Source of the DNA: Protopterus annectens
Lineage: Eukaryota > Chordata > Ceratodontiformes > Protopteridae
Direction: 5' to 3'
Length of the DNA: 64,000 bases
NCBI RefSeq assembly: GCF_019279795.1
Contig: NC_056727.1
Span: 1,212,636,077-1,212,700,076 of the forward strand
Shown here: one piece after another, positions 25,843 through 36,849 of the stretch
Numbering within the stretch: position 1 is the first letter of the stretch
Layout: each line of letters opens with the position of its first letter
The notes under the pieces: generated by a model
What the model saw: the letters and a program-made list of their open reading frames with translations, nothing else
Databases searched by the model: none
What the model was told of the DNA's origin: nothing
Made by a program: the position numbers and the translations under genes

Positions 25843-26817
25843 CTAGGGCGGTGGGTTTAGAATTTGAGCCTTGTCTAAAAAAGGCACTATGGGGGTGGCA
25901 AGAGCCTTTGCCAATATCCGGAAACCCAGGGGTGACAGATGCAAGCCGTCCCTTGCGAAGCAGCATGGCTTGTCAAGCATGTCATTCCAGGCAGACAGAC
26001 ATTGGATCCCCTTAGAATGACACCAGAAATTAAGCCAATTATTAAAACTGATCATTTTGTCTCTGTATTGTGGCATCATTCTTGGTGAAGGTAGGATACT
26101 GCTCAGGGTCAGGGTCATACCAGCCTGGGCTACATAATCTGAGAGCTCCTTTATGTCTCTTTTCATGTAGTCCAGGGAGGTACGTCTCAGGTCATTCACA
26201 CCGGCATGGACAATGACTGAGTCATACTTGTACTTGCTGTGGAGTGACCTGAGCGCTTGTGTTATGTGGTGGATTCTAGCGCCCGACAGGCAGCTTACTG
26301 TGACCCTCTCCTTGTTCAGTCTGGTGAGTGGGACGTCAGTGTGTCTGACTATGGAGTCACTTATGACAAGTGTGCCTGGCATTGTGTTTGGCCTTAAGGG
26401 CTGTGACTGATTTGCACACTGACTTTGTGATCTATGTGTTGCTTGTGTTATGTCATGAGGTGGCAGTTGTTTGGGTGTCTGCTTTGGAGGCCTCTGCTGT
26501 TTTGGTAGATTTTTGATCAGTGCCTCCGAGTATGTCTTTGTGTGTTTATGGGTTTGATTTGTAGTTGTGATAGTTCTATGTGAGACTGGGTTTATGGTGT
26601 GTGTGGTTACCTTCTCCTCCTGTCTGGTTTTGCCAGTCCTGAGTTGAGAGAGCTCAGCCTCCAGTTTGGCTATATAGTTGCATCTCTTGCATGTATTTGT
26701 GTTTTGTGGGAGGAGGAGAGGGTTGTCTGTGTACATGAGGCAATTGTAACATTGCCTCAATATTCCCAGATTCACCAGCTGAGCAGGAGAGGACGCTAGC
26801 AACTGACCCTTTGACAT
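25843..26817 (-). CDS. CR1 ORF1, zinc-finger plus SGNH esterase, intact
   Basis: 324 residues, uninterrupted. The N-terminus holds CYNC and CKRC pairs (residues about 22-47), a likely zinc-binding module, followed by a short coiled-coil-like stretch (LEAELSQLRTGK) and a basic, polar linker. From residue about 146 comes an SGNH/GDSL-type hydrolase: block I LVISDSIVRHTD with the nucleophile serine, block III VIVHAGVNDLR, and block V DGLHLSPLGFR with the Asp-His pair. Such esterase ORF1 proteins are established in CR1 and related LINEs, where they probably help the ribonucleoprotein. The stop lies 28 bp upstream of the ORF2 start, so the ORFs are closely spaced. Confidence 0.9.
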   Translation of the reverse strand: MSKGQLLASSPAQLVNLGILRQCYNCLMYTDNPLLLPQNTNTCKRCNYIAKLEAELSQLRTGKTRQEEKVTTHTINPVSHRTITTTNQTHKHTKTYSEALIKNLPKQQRPPKQTPKQLPPHDITQATHRSQSQCANQSQPLRPNTMPGTLVISDSIVRHTDVPLTRLNKERVTVSCLSGARIHHITQALRSLHSKYKYDSVIVHAGVNDLRRTSLDYMKRDIKELSDYVAQAGMTLTLSSILPSPRMMPQYRDKMISFNNWLNFWCHSKGIQCLSAWNDMLDKPCCFARDGLHLSPLGFRILAKALATPIVPFLDKAQILNPPP

Positions 26818-26830
26818 GCTAGAAGAAATG

Positions 26831-28539
26831 AAAAAGTTTGCTGTGTAACTGAGTCAGAAAGGACCTATAGGGAAGTGGGTACTCAAGGGGGTTTTAAGCT
26901 AGTGAAGTACTTTGTATAATATAGAAGTGCTTTACCTGACTAAAAAATGCATTAGGAACAAGTGCTGAGCTTTACAGATAGAGAATAGACTGTTTAGATT
27001 ACAAGTAGAGCAGTTCTAAGGGAAAAAATGAAGAGCAGACTTTATGGAGCCAGAAATAGTTTAACCTTGTTTAACCGGCGCTGCCCGATGGTGCTCTACT
27101 GGCAACTCCGCGCTAAATGCAGAAAAGGCAATAAGTCAGTAGTACAGGCTAGCACACTTTAGTGGGCAGCCAAACAATTAAATTAAACAGCAAACAAACA
27201 CTTTTCTACTTGAATTAGACTAATTTCAACTAAAATGTACTTTTAAGTGCAGATAATAAAAAATGCAGTAAATAACTATGAAAACAGTTAAAGCTTGCTC
27301 TAGGTAAGCAGTAGAAGGTAAAACAAATATAAAAAACCAGCAGGATACTTAATCAGGAAAGCAGTCGCTTTTTTTCAGTTCTCCACCACGTGGAGCTGTG
27401 TCTGAGCAATATGGCTTCAAAAAAATGCCAGAGGCAGATTTTAACCAGGGAACTTCAAAAGAGCTAGAAATGGTCCAAAATGACCAATTACTACAGCTTC
27501 TTGTGCTGAGGTCACCAACAAAGGTGTTGCATGAGAATGTACTGACAAGGAAAAGCACTTTACTTCCTTACATATTCCAAACAGGTGGAACACTGGGGTA
27601 TATTCAAAGACAGTGCTTCAATGGTGCTTTTTGTTGTCACATAGTTTCAAGGTAAATGTGGCTAGATCTTCATACTAAATGCATGTTTTTTGAACACAGT
27701 ATTTCAGATGTATAACTAGTCCCCTTTAGCCATATTCTGTTAAACTGAGTATATAACTAGCTTGTGGTATGTATCGATTTGCAAAAGTGCTAAACGGACC
27801 TTCCTAACCACCCCATTCTCTTGAGTACGTTGAGGCAATTGGCCTGTAGAGAAGAAAGTATGTGGTAGGCAAGTAGCCCTTCTTATATACAACTAACAGA
27901 CAAATAACTTTTCTTTTATACAACTAACTGAAACATACAATAATCCATCTAGGGTGTTAAGAACCATCAGTACATATGTATAGAAAAATTGTGTACAAAA
28001 CTTCCCAAAAAAAACTATAAATTATGCTAAAACATACAGGATAAATGTTTAAATATTGTATTTAAGAGAATTTAGACCCCTTAACAACAACAACATAACA
28101 GATACAGAAGCAGTATTAAAAAATGAATTTGCTCTAGTAACTATGGTAGCTAAAAGTAGTATGCATGCAAATAGCATAACTTTTGTATGCACTGGAAGAG
28201 CTTACTTAATGGAGATACTTCTACTGAACAACTACAGGGAAAGGTCCTTGCAAAAGGAGTGCATTTGGGTAATAAAACACCCAAAAAAGTCTAAATGGTT
28301 AACATATCAAATTAATACAAGAAGGTAAACAGTAAATTATAATCTTTGGATTAAGAGGAATATTCTCTGACTGTAACAAGATAACACTCTTTGCATAAGT
28401 AGTCAGGATGGGCATCAACAGCTAGACTGTTATCAAAATGTATACATACATATTATACAACTGTGTGAGTGTGTGTGTTTTATACAACTGCACAAGCGGT
28501 CAAGTATGTATGTATTTTACACAAACATGCACGAGTATG

Positions 28540-28543
<4 letters not shown>
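26831..28543. other. probable CR1 5' UTR, then unassigned intron
   Basis: 26831 to about 27130 is likely CR1 5' untranslated sequence. Beyond that no element was recognised; the frames at 27398-27655 and 28056-28328 lack domains. Confidence 0.45.

Positions 28544-28624
<81 letters not shown>
28544..28624. repeat. (TA)n microsatellite, left of foldback element
   Basis: About 40 TA units. A second TA tract begins immediately after the right foldback arm at 29010. Confidence 0.95.
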
Positions 28625-28630
<6 letters not shown>

Positions 28631-28631
<1 letters not shown>

Positions 28632-29005
28632 TAGATCTACTACTTTTGATTGACAGCACATTTGATCGAAAACCAGTACTCATGGCAATTAACAGGGATT
28701 TGTCCCCGTCCCCAAAGTCGTGCGACCCTGGAGTTGATATATAAAGGTAGGGGGATGTGAGGGGCACAGCCGTTCGTTTAAAATATATACATTTTGTTTT
28801 ATTTTCTTCCTTTAAAGGAAATTAGGTGGGAGGGCTTCACCCCCCAATGTGGAGGGCTGTGCCCCACACACACACCCTACCTTTATATATCAACTTCACA
28901 GTCGCACGACTTTGGGGAGGGGGCAAATCCCTGTTAATTGCCATGAATACTGGTTTTCGATCAAATGAGTTTCAATCAAATGTGCTGTCGATCAAAAGTA
29001 GCAGA

Positions 29006-29011
<6 letters not shown>
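28631..29011. mobile_element. foldback (long inverted repeat) element A
   Basis: The left arm 28631-28771 and right arm 28855-29011 are inverted copies: both hold gacagcacatttgat, catggcaattaacagggatt and agttgatatataaaggtag. The right arm has a 15-bp extra segment. An 83-bp spacer separates them. TA microsatellites lie on both sides. Its core motif ggagggctgtgcccc recurs in element B at 51475-51830. No coding region; superfamily unknown. Confidence 0.8.
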
Positions 29012-29396
<385 letters not shown>

Positions 29397-29414
29397 ATCA
29401 TTCTGTTAAAAAAA

Positions 29415-29595
29415 AAGTTATGTTCTTACCATAACGTTCCATGTGGAGTGTTCATCTCGCCTTTGTTCTTACACACGGGTTTGGAGCCGATCCTCGGCTC
29501 CGAGTCGGCCGCATAGCAAAGCTCTGCATCTTAGAGAAGCTCGAGACCAGGCTATATCCCACAATCCTCCCTGCCATTACTCAGATCTAGTTTGC
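29415..29595. repeat. DIRS element 2 left inverted terminal repeat
   Basis: It pairs in inverted orientation with 35401-35563, including gatctagtttgc, ggaggattgtgggatatag (seen inverted) and the palindromic gatcctcggctccgag region. Confidence 0.92.
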
Positions 29596-29809
29596 AAGCA
29601 AACCAGACCAACCATAAACCTGAGGTGTTAAGGCTACATACCGCCACAAAAATTCAGAGACACTATCTCAGTGATAAATTAACTAAAGGGTAACGAAATA
29701 TACCCCATGAGGTAAGAGGCAATATACCTGGAAGAGGTAAAGACATGTGGACCAGACTCTAGTCCTACTCGTTCTTCCAAACATGTGAGGGAGGGAAGGG
29801 GGGGAATGT

Positions 29810-29911
29810 AAGAACAAAGGCGAGACGAACACTCCACATGGAACGTTATGGTAAGAACATAACTTCTTTATGTGAGAATGTTCAATCTCGCCGTTTGTTC
29901 TTACACACGGG
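29810..29911. repeat. DIRS element 2 internal complementary region
   Basis: 29810-29870 is the reverse complement of the left terminus (shared cactccacatggaacgttat). 29871-29911 is complementary to the right terminus (shared tgagaatgttcaatctcgcc, near match). It is the joint image of both ends expected for circularisation. Confidence 0.9.
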
Positions 29912-29942
29912 TAGCGTCCATAGCTCCATCACCCTGAGTGAC

Positions 29943-31238
29943 TCATGGAAGAACGTTCCTGAGCACAGTGGAACCAAAAGATGTCCTGTCTTTGGAGGCT
30001 TTGTCAACTCTATAATGAGCGATGAAAGTATGTGGTTTAGACCACGTGGCTGCTGCACAAATCGTGTCCAAAGGCAAGCGAGCTGCATGAGCCAAGGAAG
30101 TGGAAACGGATCTAGTAGAATGGCCCTTAGGTTTGGTGGGCAAGGCCTGATTCGACTTAGAATACACAAAAGCTATACAATCAGTAAGCCATTTAGAAAG
30201 CGTACATTTTGTAACTGCCATGCCCTTTTTATTGTCTGCAAATGCAACAAAAAGTTGATCTGTTTTTCTGTAATCCTTAGTCCTGTCCAAATAAAATCTT
30301 AGCTGTCTGTGGACATCTAACTTGTGCAGCATATATTCCAACTTGCTGGTATGGTTTTTGAAGAAAGTAGGGAGTTCAATGGACTGATTAATATTTATGA
30401 CAGAACATACCTTAGGAAGGAAAGACGGGTTTGTTCGTAAGGAAACTCTATCTGGGTGGAAAATTAAGTAAGGTGGTTTAACTGATAGTGCCTGCAGCTC
30501 TGACGCTCTCCGAGCTGAAGTAACCGCTACAAGAAAAGGAGTCTTCCATGACAAAAACTTAAGGAGGCAAGAAGAGGCTGGTTCGAAGGGTGGCAACATT
30601 AGTTGCGACAATGACAAATTTAAATTCCATGGGAATAAAGAGTCTCTGACGGGCGGTCAAAGATGGAAGGAACCTTTCATAAAAGCCTTACAAAGCCTGT
30701 GGGACATAATAGAAGAACAGTCCTCACCAACATGGAAGTTGGATATGGCCGCCAACTGTACTCTTAGTGTGGAAGTAGAGGCTCCTTCGTGGAAAAGGAT
30801 GGATAGAAATTCTAGAACTTTATGTAAAGGAGCAACCAGGGGGTCCAAGTGTTGGCTAGATGCCCAGTACACAAAGCGTTTCCATTTACTCCTGTAGAGT
30901 TTTGTAGTGGAAGCCTTATGAGAGGCAACCAAAATGCGTTGAACTGCCGGAGAAAGTATATCAGACCTGGCTAGGCGGGGAAGTGGAGCAGCCAAGCTGC
31001 TAGTTTGAGGGATAGAAGAGACGGGTGAGGAACTCCCGACGAATGTGTCAGTAGATCTGGTACCGGGTCCAGGATCAATGGTTCCTCTGTTTGATGGGCT
31101 CGAAGAAAGGAGAATCATATCTGTCGAGGCCAGAATGGGGCTATGAGTATAATTGTCCTTTCCAGGTTCATGGCTTTCTGAAGAAATTTGGGAATCAAGG
31201 GGGTAGGTGGAAATGCATATAGGAGACCCAGGGGCCAA
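29943..31238 (-). pseudogene. DIRS element 2 tyrosine recombinase, one nonsense codon
   Basis: Two blocks in one frame, 30657-31238 and its continuation to 29943, separated by TGA at 30657-30659 in FHL-stop-PPVRDS. The N-terminal core-binding region has KASTTKLYRSKWKRFVYWAS. The catalytic part shows VAVTSARRASELQAL (Arg I), RQLRFYLDRTKDYRKTDQLF, GHSTRSVSTSLAH (His-x-x-Arg) and AATWSKPHTFIAHY ending in the tyrosine nucleophile. The stop fits a C-to-T change at a CpG (CGA to TGA). The ORF overlaps the RT ORF by 124 bp in another frame. Confidence 0.9.
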
Positions 31239-32554
31239 TCATGTATCAGTGCGTCCCTGGGGACATCCCCTGGAGGGAGTAGAAGGGCAAAATAGCTTCT
31301 GCATTTGGTATTCATTGGGGAGGCGAATAGATCGCAGCAAGGCTGGCCCCATTTGCGGAAAATTCTTTCCGCCACCTGTAGTTTGAGGGACCACTCGTGA
31401 GGTAACAGGATGACTCTGCTCAACCTGTCTGCAATGACGTTGGATGACCCCGGGATGTGCGTTGCTATCAGAAAGCGACCCGTGGACTCTGCCCATTGCC
31501 AAATTCTCATGGCCTCTCTGCATAATGGGTAAGATCTGGTTCCCCCTTGTTTGTTTATGTACCAGACTACAGACATGTTGTCTGTCTGAACTGCTACTGT
31601 TCCTAGAGGTAGGAGGGTTTGAAAGTGTTGCAACGCCAAGAACACCACCCTCATTTCCAGAACATTTAAGTGCAGGTTGTACTCCATGTTGGACCATTCC
31701 CCTTGGACTGTTCTTCCCTGAAAAAGTCCCCCCCACCCTATCAGAGAAGCGTCCGTGGTTATCGTGGCCGTCGGATTCGGTAGAACAAATGGACGACCCA
31801 TAGTGAGATCCTGACTGAACACCCACCATGAGAGGTCTCGCTTGCAAGAATCTGTTATCAGAATCTCGTGCGTTAGGGGTAACTGCTGGAACGACCACTG
31901 TGTAAACAGTAGCCATTGGAGGAGCCTCATGTGCAATCTCCCCATAGGAACTGCAATCAGGGACACTGCCATGAGTCCCAAAACCTTCAACACCAATTTG
32001 GCTGGGGCTTTCCTGCATTGCAGTAGAAGAAGAACCTGTTCCTTGAGGGATGAAGCCCTTACTTGAGGGAGCTTTACCAGTGTTAAGCACGTATCTAGGT
32101 CTGCTCCGATGAATGAAATATGCTGTGAGGGCAGTAAGGCAGATTTTTCGAAGTTTATGGAAATCCCTAGGTGGGAACAAAGATTGACTGTATAATCTCT
32201 GGCTTGTATGAGGCGACGCTCGGTGGTGGCAGTAAGGAGCCAGTCGTCCAGATAGGGAAACACCCGGAATACTAGACATCTCAAGTGAGACGCTACCACT
32301 GCCATGCATTTGGTGAATACCCTGGGGGCTGAGGTGAGCCCAAAGGGCAGGGCTCGAAATTGAAAATGACTGGCTCCCAGCCGGAAGCGCAGGTGATCTC
32401 TGGACGGTCTGGCCATCTTGATGTGGTAGTACGCGTCCTTGAGATCTATCGAGCACATCCAGTCGTCCTTCTGCAAAAATGGAAGGATTGATTGAAGCGT
32501 GACCATCCGGAACTTTTCCTTCTTCACGAAGGTATTGAGATTGCTGTGATCCAA
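31115..32554 (-). CDS. DIRS element 2 RT, RNase H and methyltransferase-like ORF
   Basis: 479 residues without interruption. RT: DDWMCSIDLKDAYYHIKM, ALPFGLTSAPRVFTKCMA and the catalytic FPYLDDWLLTAT. RNase H: TITTDASLIGWGG (first Asp), LHLNVLEMRVVFLAL (Glu), VAVQTDNMSVVWYINKQ (Asp) and NVIADRLSRV (last Asp). It then continues with CCDLFASPMNTKCRSYF and LIAPFWPRQI, the DIRS methyltransferase-like region. RT N-terminal sequence (FFLVPKKTGDWRPILD) lies just upstream in frame, but further upstream a 2-base loss near 32650 separates it from the preceding block, so the whole polyprotein is not continuous. Confidence 0.9.
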   Translation of the reverse strand: MDHSNLNTFVKKEKFRMVTLQSILPFLQKDDWMCSIDLKDAYYHIKMARPSRDHLRFRLGASHFQFRALPFGLTSAPRVFTKCMAVVASHLRCLVFRVFPYLDDWLLTATTERRLIQARDYTVNLCSHLGISINFEKSALLPSQHISFIGADLDTCLTLVKLPQVRASSLKEQVLLLLQCRKAPAKLVLKVLGLMAVSLIAVPMGRLHMRLLQWLLFTQWSFQQLPLTHEILITDSCKRDLSWWVFSQDLTMGRPFVLPNPTATITTDASLIGWGGLFQGRTVQGEWSNMEYNLHLNVLEMRVVFLALQHFQTLLPLGTVAVQTDNMSVVWYINKQGGTRSYPLCREAMRIWQWAESTGRFLIATHIPGSSNVIADRLSRVILLPHEWSLKLQVAERIFRKWGQPCCDLFASPMNTKCRSYFALLLPPGDVPRDALIHDWPLGLLYAFPPTPLIPKFLQKAMNLERTIILIAPFWPRQI

Positions 32555-32639
32555 AATGGGTCTCCAGTCCCCTGTCTTTTTTGGAACTAAAAAGAACCTT
32601 GAGTAAGTTCTGGATCCTTTTTGGTCCGCCGGGACTGAC

Positions 32640-35025
32640 TGAATGACTCTTTTTGAGCAGCTTTGAAATTTCTATTGCTGCCGGGCCTCGCAGACGGGGT
32701 AGCACATCTGGAAACCTTCTTTGTTGGGGTGGAGTTGACATAAAGGGGATTTTGTATCCTCTGGTTACAATGCTTTTTACCCAGGAGTCTGAGGTGAGAG
32801 TTAGCCAGGCCTGTGGGTATAAAGCCAAGTGACCCCCGACTGCCTCCAGAGCAGGACAGTCGGGCCCCCATTCAGGAGTGCTGGAAAGGCTTACCAGGGA
32901 TAGGATCCCTGTTGCCTTGGTTCTGCGGACCCCCTCTGCCACCGGGGCGACGTCTTCCATGTCTGCCCCCCCCTCTGCCTCTGGGGGGGGGGTCACTCTG
33001 TGTGGCCTGGAAAGATCCCAGAGTTTTACGGAACCACATTTCTCCGCCTCGTTGCCCTTTGGGGTACGGTCTAGATGGAACGGAAAAATGGACTCCGACA
33101 GCAGACAGAGTCTTTCCTTCTTGCTCACACCGAGTTAATGTCTCTTTCACTTTGGGCCCAAAAAGAGTCGCACCATCAAAGGGGGCGTTGGCGAAGGAAG
33201 ACTTGAAGGCTTCCACAAATGAGCACAGCCGCATCCAGGATTGTCTTCGTAGAGCAATCGCTGAAGCTGCAGCTCTACTCGACCCTTCAGCCACATACGA
33301 GATGAGCCTCATGGACGAGTTCACTATGGAGGTAAGGGTGTTAAGCTGTGCTGTTACCTTATCTGAAACAGCAGCATATGTGTTACCCTGGAGGGTATCT
33401 CCCAGCTCCTTGATGAGATCCCTCTGTAGACGTGTAAAATAGTTTAGCGAACGCATGGAAAAAGTCGCTGAACTAAAAACGCTCTTCCCGTATCTGTCCA
33501 TAGTCCTAGAATCCTTATTAGGAGGATGAACAGAAGAGGAAGACTCAGACATCTCCTTTTTAGTGGCTGCAGTCACCACCATAGCGTCAACCGGGACTCC
33601 TTTGGTGAGATAGGTCTTGTCCTGGGAGGGTAATAAATTTGCTTGGTTTTCGAGGGACCGGTTCCACTGTGTCCGGTGTCTCCCACGCCCTTCGAGCAAT
33701 CAAATCCATTAATTCATCGAAGGGCGGAGTAACCCAGGAGGTAGAAGGTTGAGCACCAAAAGCCTTCAGCAACACCGACTCGCCCTCAGTGGGGGCTAGG
33801 GACTGCCAATCACCCCTCTGTTTTAAAATCTCCAAGATGTCTGCAAATGAGACATCCTCGGAGGGGGATTTTGGGGACCCCTCTGACTCATCCAAGTCAG
33901 TGTCAGAAGTTAGAGATTCCTGCGGGGAATCTAAGTGCCTCCTCATGCACAATCTTTTCCTCGGAACCTCATCAGAGGGGGATTCCGGTGAGGCCTCCGA
34001 GGAACAGGGGGCACCCTCTGGGGGTGGCTGAGACAATGGTGCTCCACGCTTTGGATGTATCATGGGAACAGAAACAGAGAGCGGCTCCTTAGGGGAGGGA
34101 GAAGACGCCTCCGATGAAGTGGATGTCTGTGTAGACAAAACATTCCTCATAAGGTCAAAAACCCCTGAACCTCGGGTCGAGGACTCCCCCGGTTCCAAAG
34201 AACATGGAAGAATCCCAGACACGGGGCCCATGGGTCTCGACCCCGAGGACGGAGCCGAGCCAATCTGCGCCGAGGCCCCGAGAGGGAGAGTCGGCACCGA
34301 AAGGTCGGTACGACTCTCTGTCCCGGAACCAAGGAGAGATAGTCGGCTCCGCGACTCACCTATAGGTTCCAAAGGAGTCGAGGTCAATGGTGTCGATCGT
34401 GCAATGGATGGTTTCGGCACCGAGGGCTCCACTATCATCGGCTCATCCTCTTCCAGCCCCGAAGACTGGATGGGTCTCGAAGGAGGACCTGTTGGAGATA
34501 AGGGGAGGCCTTCTAGTTTCGACACCAATTGGGAGGAAACTGCAATCAACTTGGAAAGGGCCGTGTTCTCCATAAGTTTCTGCACGACACGATCCACATC
34601 AGTATCGGATAACGGTCTGGAAGATCGGGTCGAAGGGGCCGAAGATGGCACTGACCGAAGAATGGAAGGTGGCGGTAGCTCCGACACCGGTTCCAAGACC
34701 TGGGGCTCAGTGAAAGATAAACGCTCGTCCCCGAAGTCTGTGGAACCGGCGAACGAACTTTAGAAGATGAACTCGGAGCCGATGACATGGGCTCCGACAT
34801 CTTCGACCCCTTCGAGGACTGAGAAGCCTGGTCAGACTTGTCCAAAGCCTCCTGGAAAGCAGGCTTAAGAAGTCCCCTGTCAATAAGTTTCCTGCGTCTA
34901 TCTGTCATGACCCTCCCACTGAAGGAATGGCATATAGAGCAATCCTCTTGCAAGTGGAGAGGGCCAAGACAGTAGACGCAGGAAGTGTAGTTGTCAGTGA
35001 TGGACATTTTCTGCCACACTGACAC
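32640..35025 (-). pseudogene. DIRS element 2 gag-like protein and RT leader, frameshifted
   Basis: The N-terminus at 34546-35025 has the zinc-knuckle-like CVYCLGPLHLQEDCSIC (residues about 15-31). After a frame change near 34720 the block 33587-34696 is Ser/Pro-rich with basic RKRLCMRRH and an acidic stretch. A second change near 33690 leads to 32872-33699, whose core reads DRYGKSVFSSATFSMRSLNY and ends in an RGRGGGRHGRRRPGGRG tract likely to bind RNA. Downstream, in a third frame, GGHLALYPQAWLTLTSDSWV is the usual RT-leader motif. Three shifts disable the copy. Confidence 0.82.
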
Positions 35026-35119
35026 CTTTTAAAACCAGACTTGGCTTTCTCAGACATAAGCAAAAACACTTTTAGTGTAAAAAAAGAGAAAATTTAAACA
35101 CTAGCTATAATTAAGAGGG

Positions 35120-35123
<4 letters not shown>

Positions 35124-35176
<53 letters not shown>

Positions 35177-35232
35177 CTATAAGTTATATAAAGGTAGGCC
35201 CCAAAGGGAAACCTATAAAAGAACCAACTACA

Positions 35233-35265
<33 letters not shown>
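35124..35265. repeat. (TA)n and (CA)n microsatellites inside DIRS element 2
   Basis: (TA)n at about 35135-35174 and (CA)n at 35234-35264, between the gag start and the right terminal repeat. Confidence 0.9.
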
Positions 35266-35266
<1 letters not shown>

Positions 35267-35400
35267 TAGTAAGGTCAGAAACTAAATTCTCAATAACTAT
35301 AAGAACTATAAGAACTTTTAAACAAAACAATAACTATCTTATCTGCAATAACAAGTTTTCTCTGGTCCGAGCTCTCTTATCGATGTGACCCGTTGCAGCG

Positions 35401-35563
35401 GCAAACTAGATCTGAGTAATGGCAGGGAGGATTGTGGGATATAGCCTGGTCTCGAGCTTCTCTAAGATGCAGAGCTTTGCTATGCGGCCGACTCGGAGCC
35501 GAGGATCGGCTCCGAACCCGTGTGTAAGAACAAATGGCGAGATTGAACACTCTCACATCAGCT
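35401..35563. repeat. DIRS element 2 right inverted terminal repeat
   Basis: Inverted partner of 29415-29595, almost identical over about 135 bp. Confidence 0.92.
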
Positions 35564-35631
35564 TTTTTAAAATCATGACTATTTGGAACTACCATATTTT
35601 AAGTTAGCACAAACCTGAAGTGGGTTATATC

Positions 35632-35633
<2 letters not shown>

Positions 35634-35672
<39 letters not shown>
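35634..35672. repeat. (CA)n microsatellite
   Basis: About 19 CA units. Confidence 0.95.
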
Positions 35673-35675
<3 letters not shown>

Positions 35676-35989
35676 ATTATGAGATAATGATCAGGTCTCT
35701 TATTATATCCAACTTGTATGTTGGAAAAACTGATGCCAAGAAATTCGCTTCAAGAGTGAAACTAAAAAGGTGAATCTTGGCAGCTATGATTTTTTGCCCT
35801 ACATGAAGCTTTATCTACAATACTATCAACTTCAGAAAAAAAGTGGTGTAAAGTGTTTTTCCAGTTTTCAAAGCTAGTAAATCACAGAGTTCTGTCTATC
35901 AAGCAGCAGTCAGAAACAAAGTGTCCCATTTTTAGAACCAACCACTTTAAAAGCTAAAGTGATTACACCTGCTGATGTTCTTTGCTGGT

Positions 35990-36226
35990 TGTTGTTGTAT
36001 CTTTCGGCTTTTCCCGGTTAGGGATCGCTACAGCGGAACTCCGGTCCTCTAATGATTGGCAGTAGATTTTTTACGTACCGAGTTGCCAGCCCTGACGCAC
36101 AACCTTCAACAAAGGTACGCCCATTCACGCATGTCTCCACACAGAAGACGCTTTAGCTGAGAATCAAACAGGACAACGTCTTACTGTGAGGCGACAACGC
36201 TACCGCAGCACCACCACCACTAAAGT
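35990..36226 (-). mobile_element. tRNA-derived SINE, full length, perfect target duplication
   Basis: The flanks tgttctttgctggt at 35976-35989 and 36227-36240 are identical 14-bp target duplications. On the minus strand the element starts with a tRNA-like head (gctgcggtagcgttgtcgcc, then a worn B box gtttgattc), continues through a conserved core and ends in aaaagccgaaagatacaac with a CAA-rich tail. The tail shares its terminal block with the RTE LINE at 6918, implying mobilisation by RTE machinery. Confidence 0.88.
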
Positions 36227-36401
36227 TGTTCTTTGCTGGTCAACACTGTTATTAGTTTCTAGTATAAGACTCAAACTTAATAGTGCTAAGTTGTGTTTAA
36301 CAAGCTTTTGTTATGCAGCCTAAGTGCTGTTAAGATTGGGTTTTACGCTAGGGACATACTTAAGGTTACGTTTTTCCTCAAAGCTTAATGTAATCACTGC
36401 A

Positions 36402-36590
<189 letters not shown>

Positions 36591-36849
36591 AAAAATTGTC
36601 ATATTGCAGTCCAAAACAAAAGAATGCAAATTTTAACACTCACATTTAATCAGGCTTTTTTTACAAGGAAAATGAGAAAGTTCATCTCTTGTCAAAATGT
36701 GTGGGAATAATAGAAACAGACATTTGCATCTTAATTCAGTCTTTTCATGGTTCTCACTGATGTAAGGTGCGACACCCAACACTGATCCAGAACAAAACAT
36801 ACTTCCAGAGCTTCAGTTCTTTTATCCAAACAAAGAGCTAACAAGTAAA

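Larger units (their letters stand above)
22920..26830 (-). mobile_element. CR1 LINE, nearly full length
   Basis: The minus strand carries ORF1 (esterase type), then ORF2 (endonuclease and RT), and a 3' end with the short repeat taggttcataggttcat at 22925-22942, a typical CR1-like terminal repetition. Sequence from 26818 to about 27130 is probably its 5' untranslated region. ORF1 is intact while ORF2 carries frameshifts in RT, so this copy is young but inactive. Confidence 0.9.
29415..35563 (-). mobile_element. DIRS-type retrotransposon, element 2 (best preserved)
   Basis: A 6.1-kb element with near-perfect inverted terminal repeats, an internal complementary region at the left, and gag, RT-RNase H-methyltransferase-like and tyrosine recombinase ORFs on the minus strand. 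Long open frames (up to 479 codons with true domain content) and few disablements suggest recent insertion. It has the same organisation as elements 1 and 3, and its gag is closest to element 3. Confidence 0.93.

Noticed and set aside
31239-33128. 629-codon open frame on the minus strand as one protein
   Set aside because: Its first third is the RT leader in its true frame, but the rest overlaps the RT-RNase H ORF out of frame and has no family motifs. It is a shadow created by a 2-base loss near 32650.
33789-34763. Plus-strand open frames opposite the DIRS gag
   Set aside because: Antisense of a serine/proline-rich coding region; no motifs, no start context.
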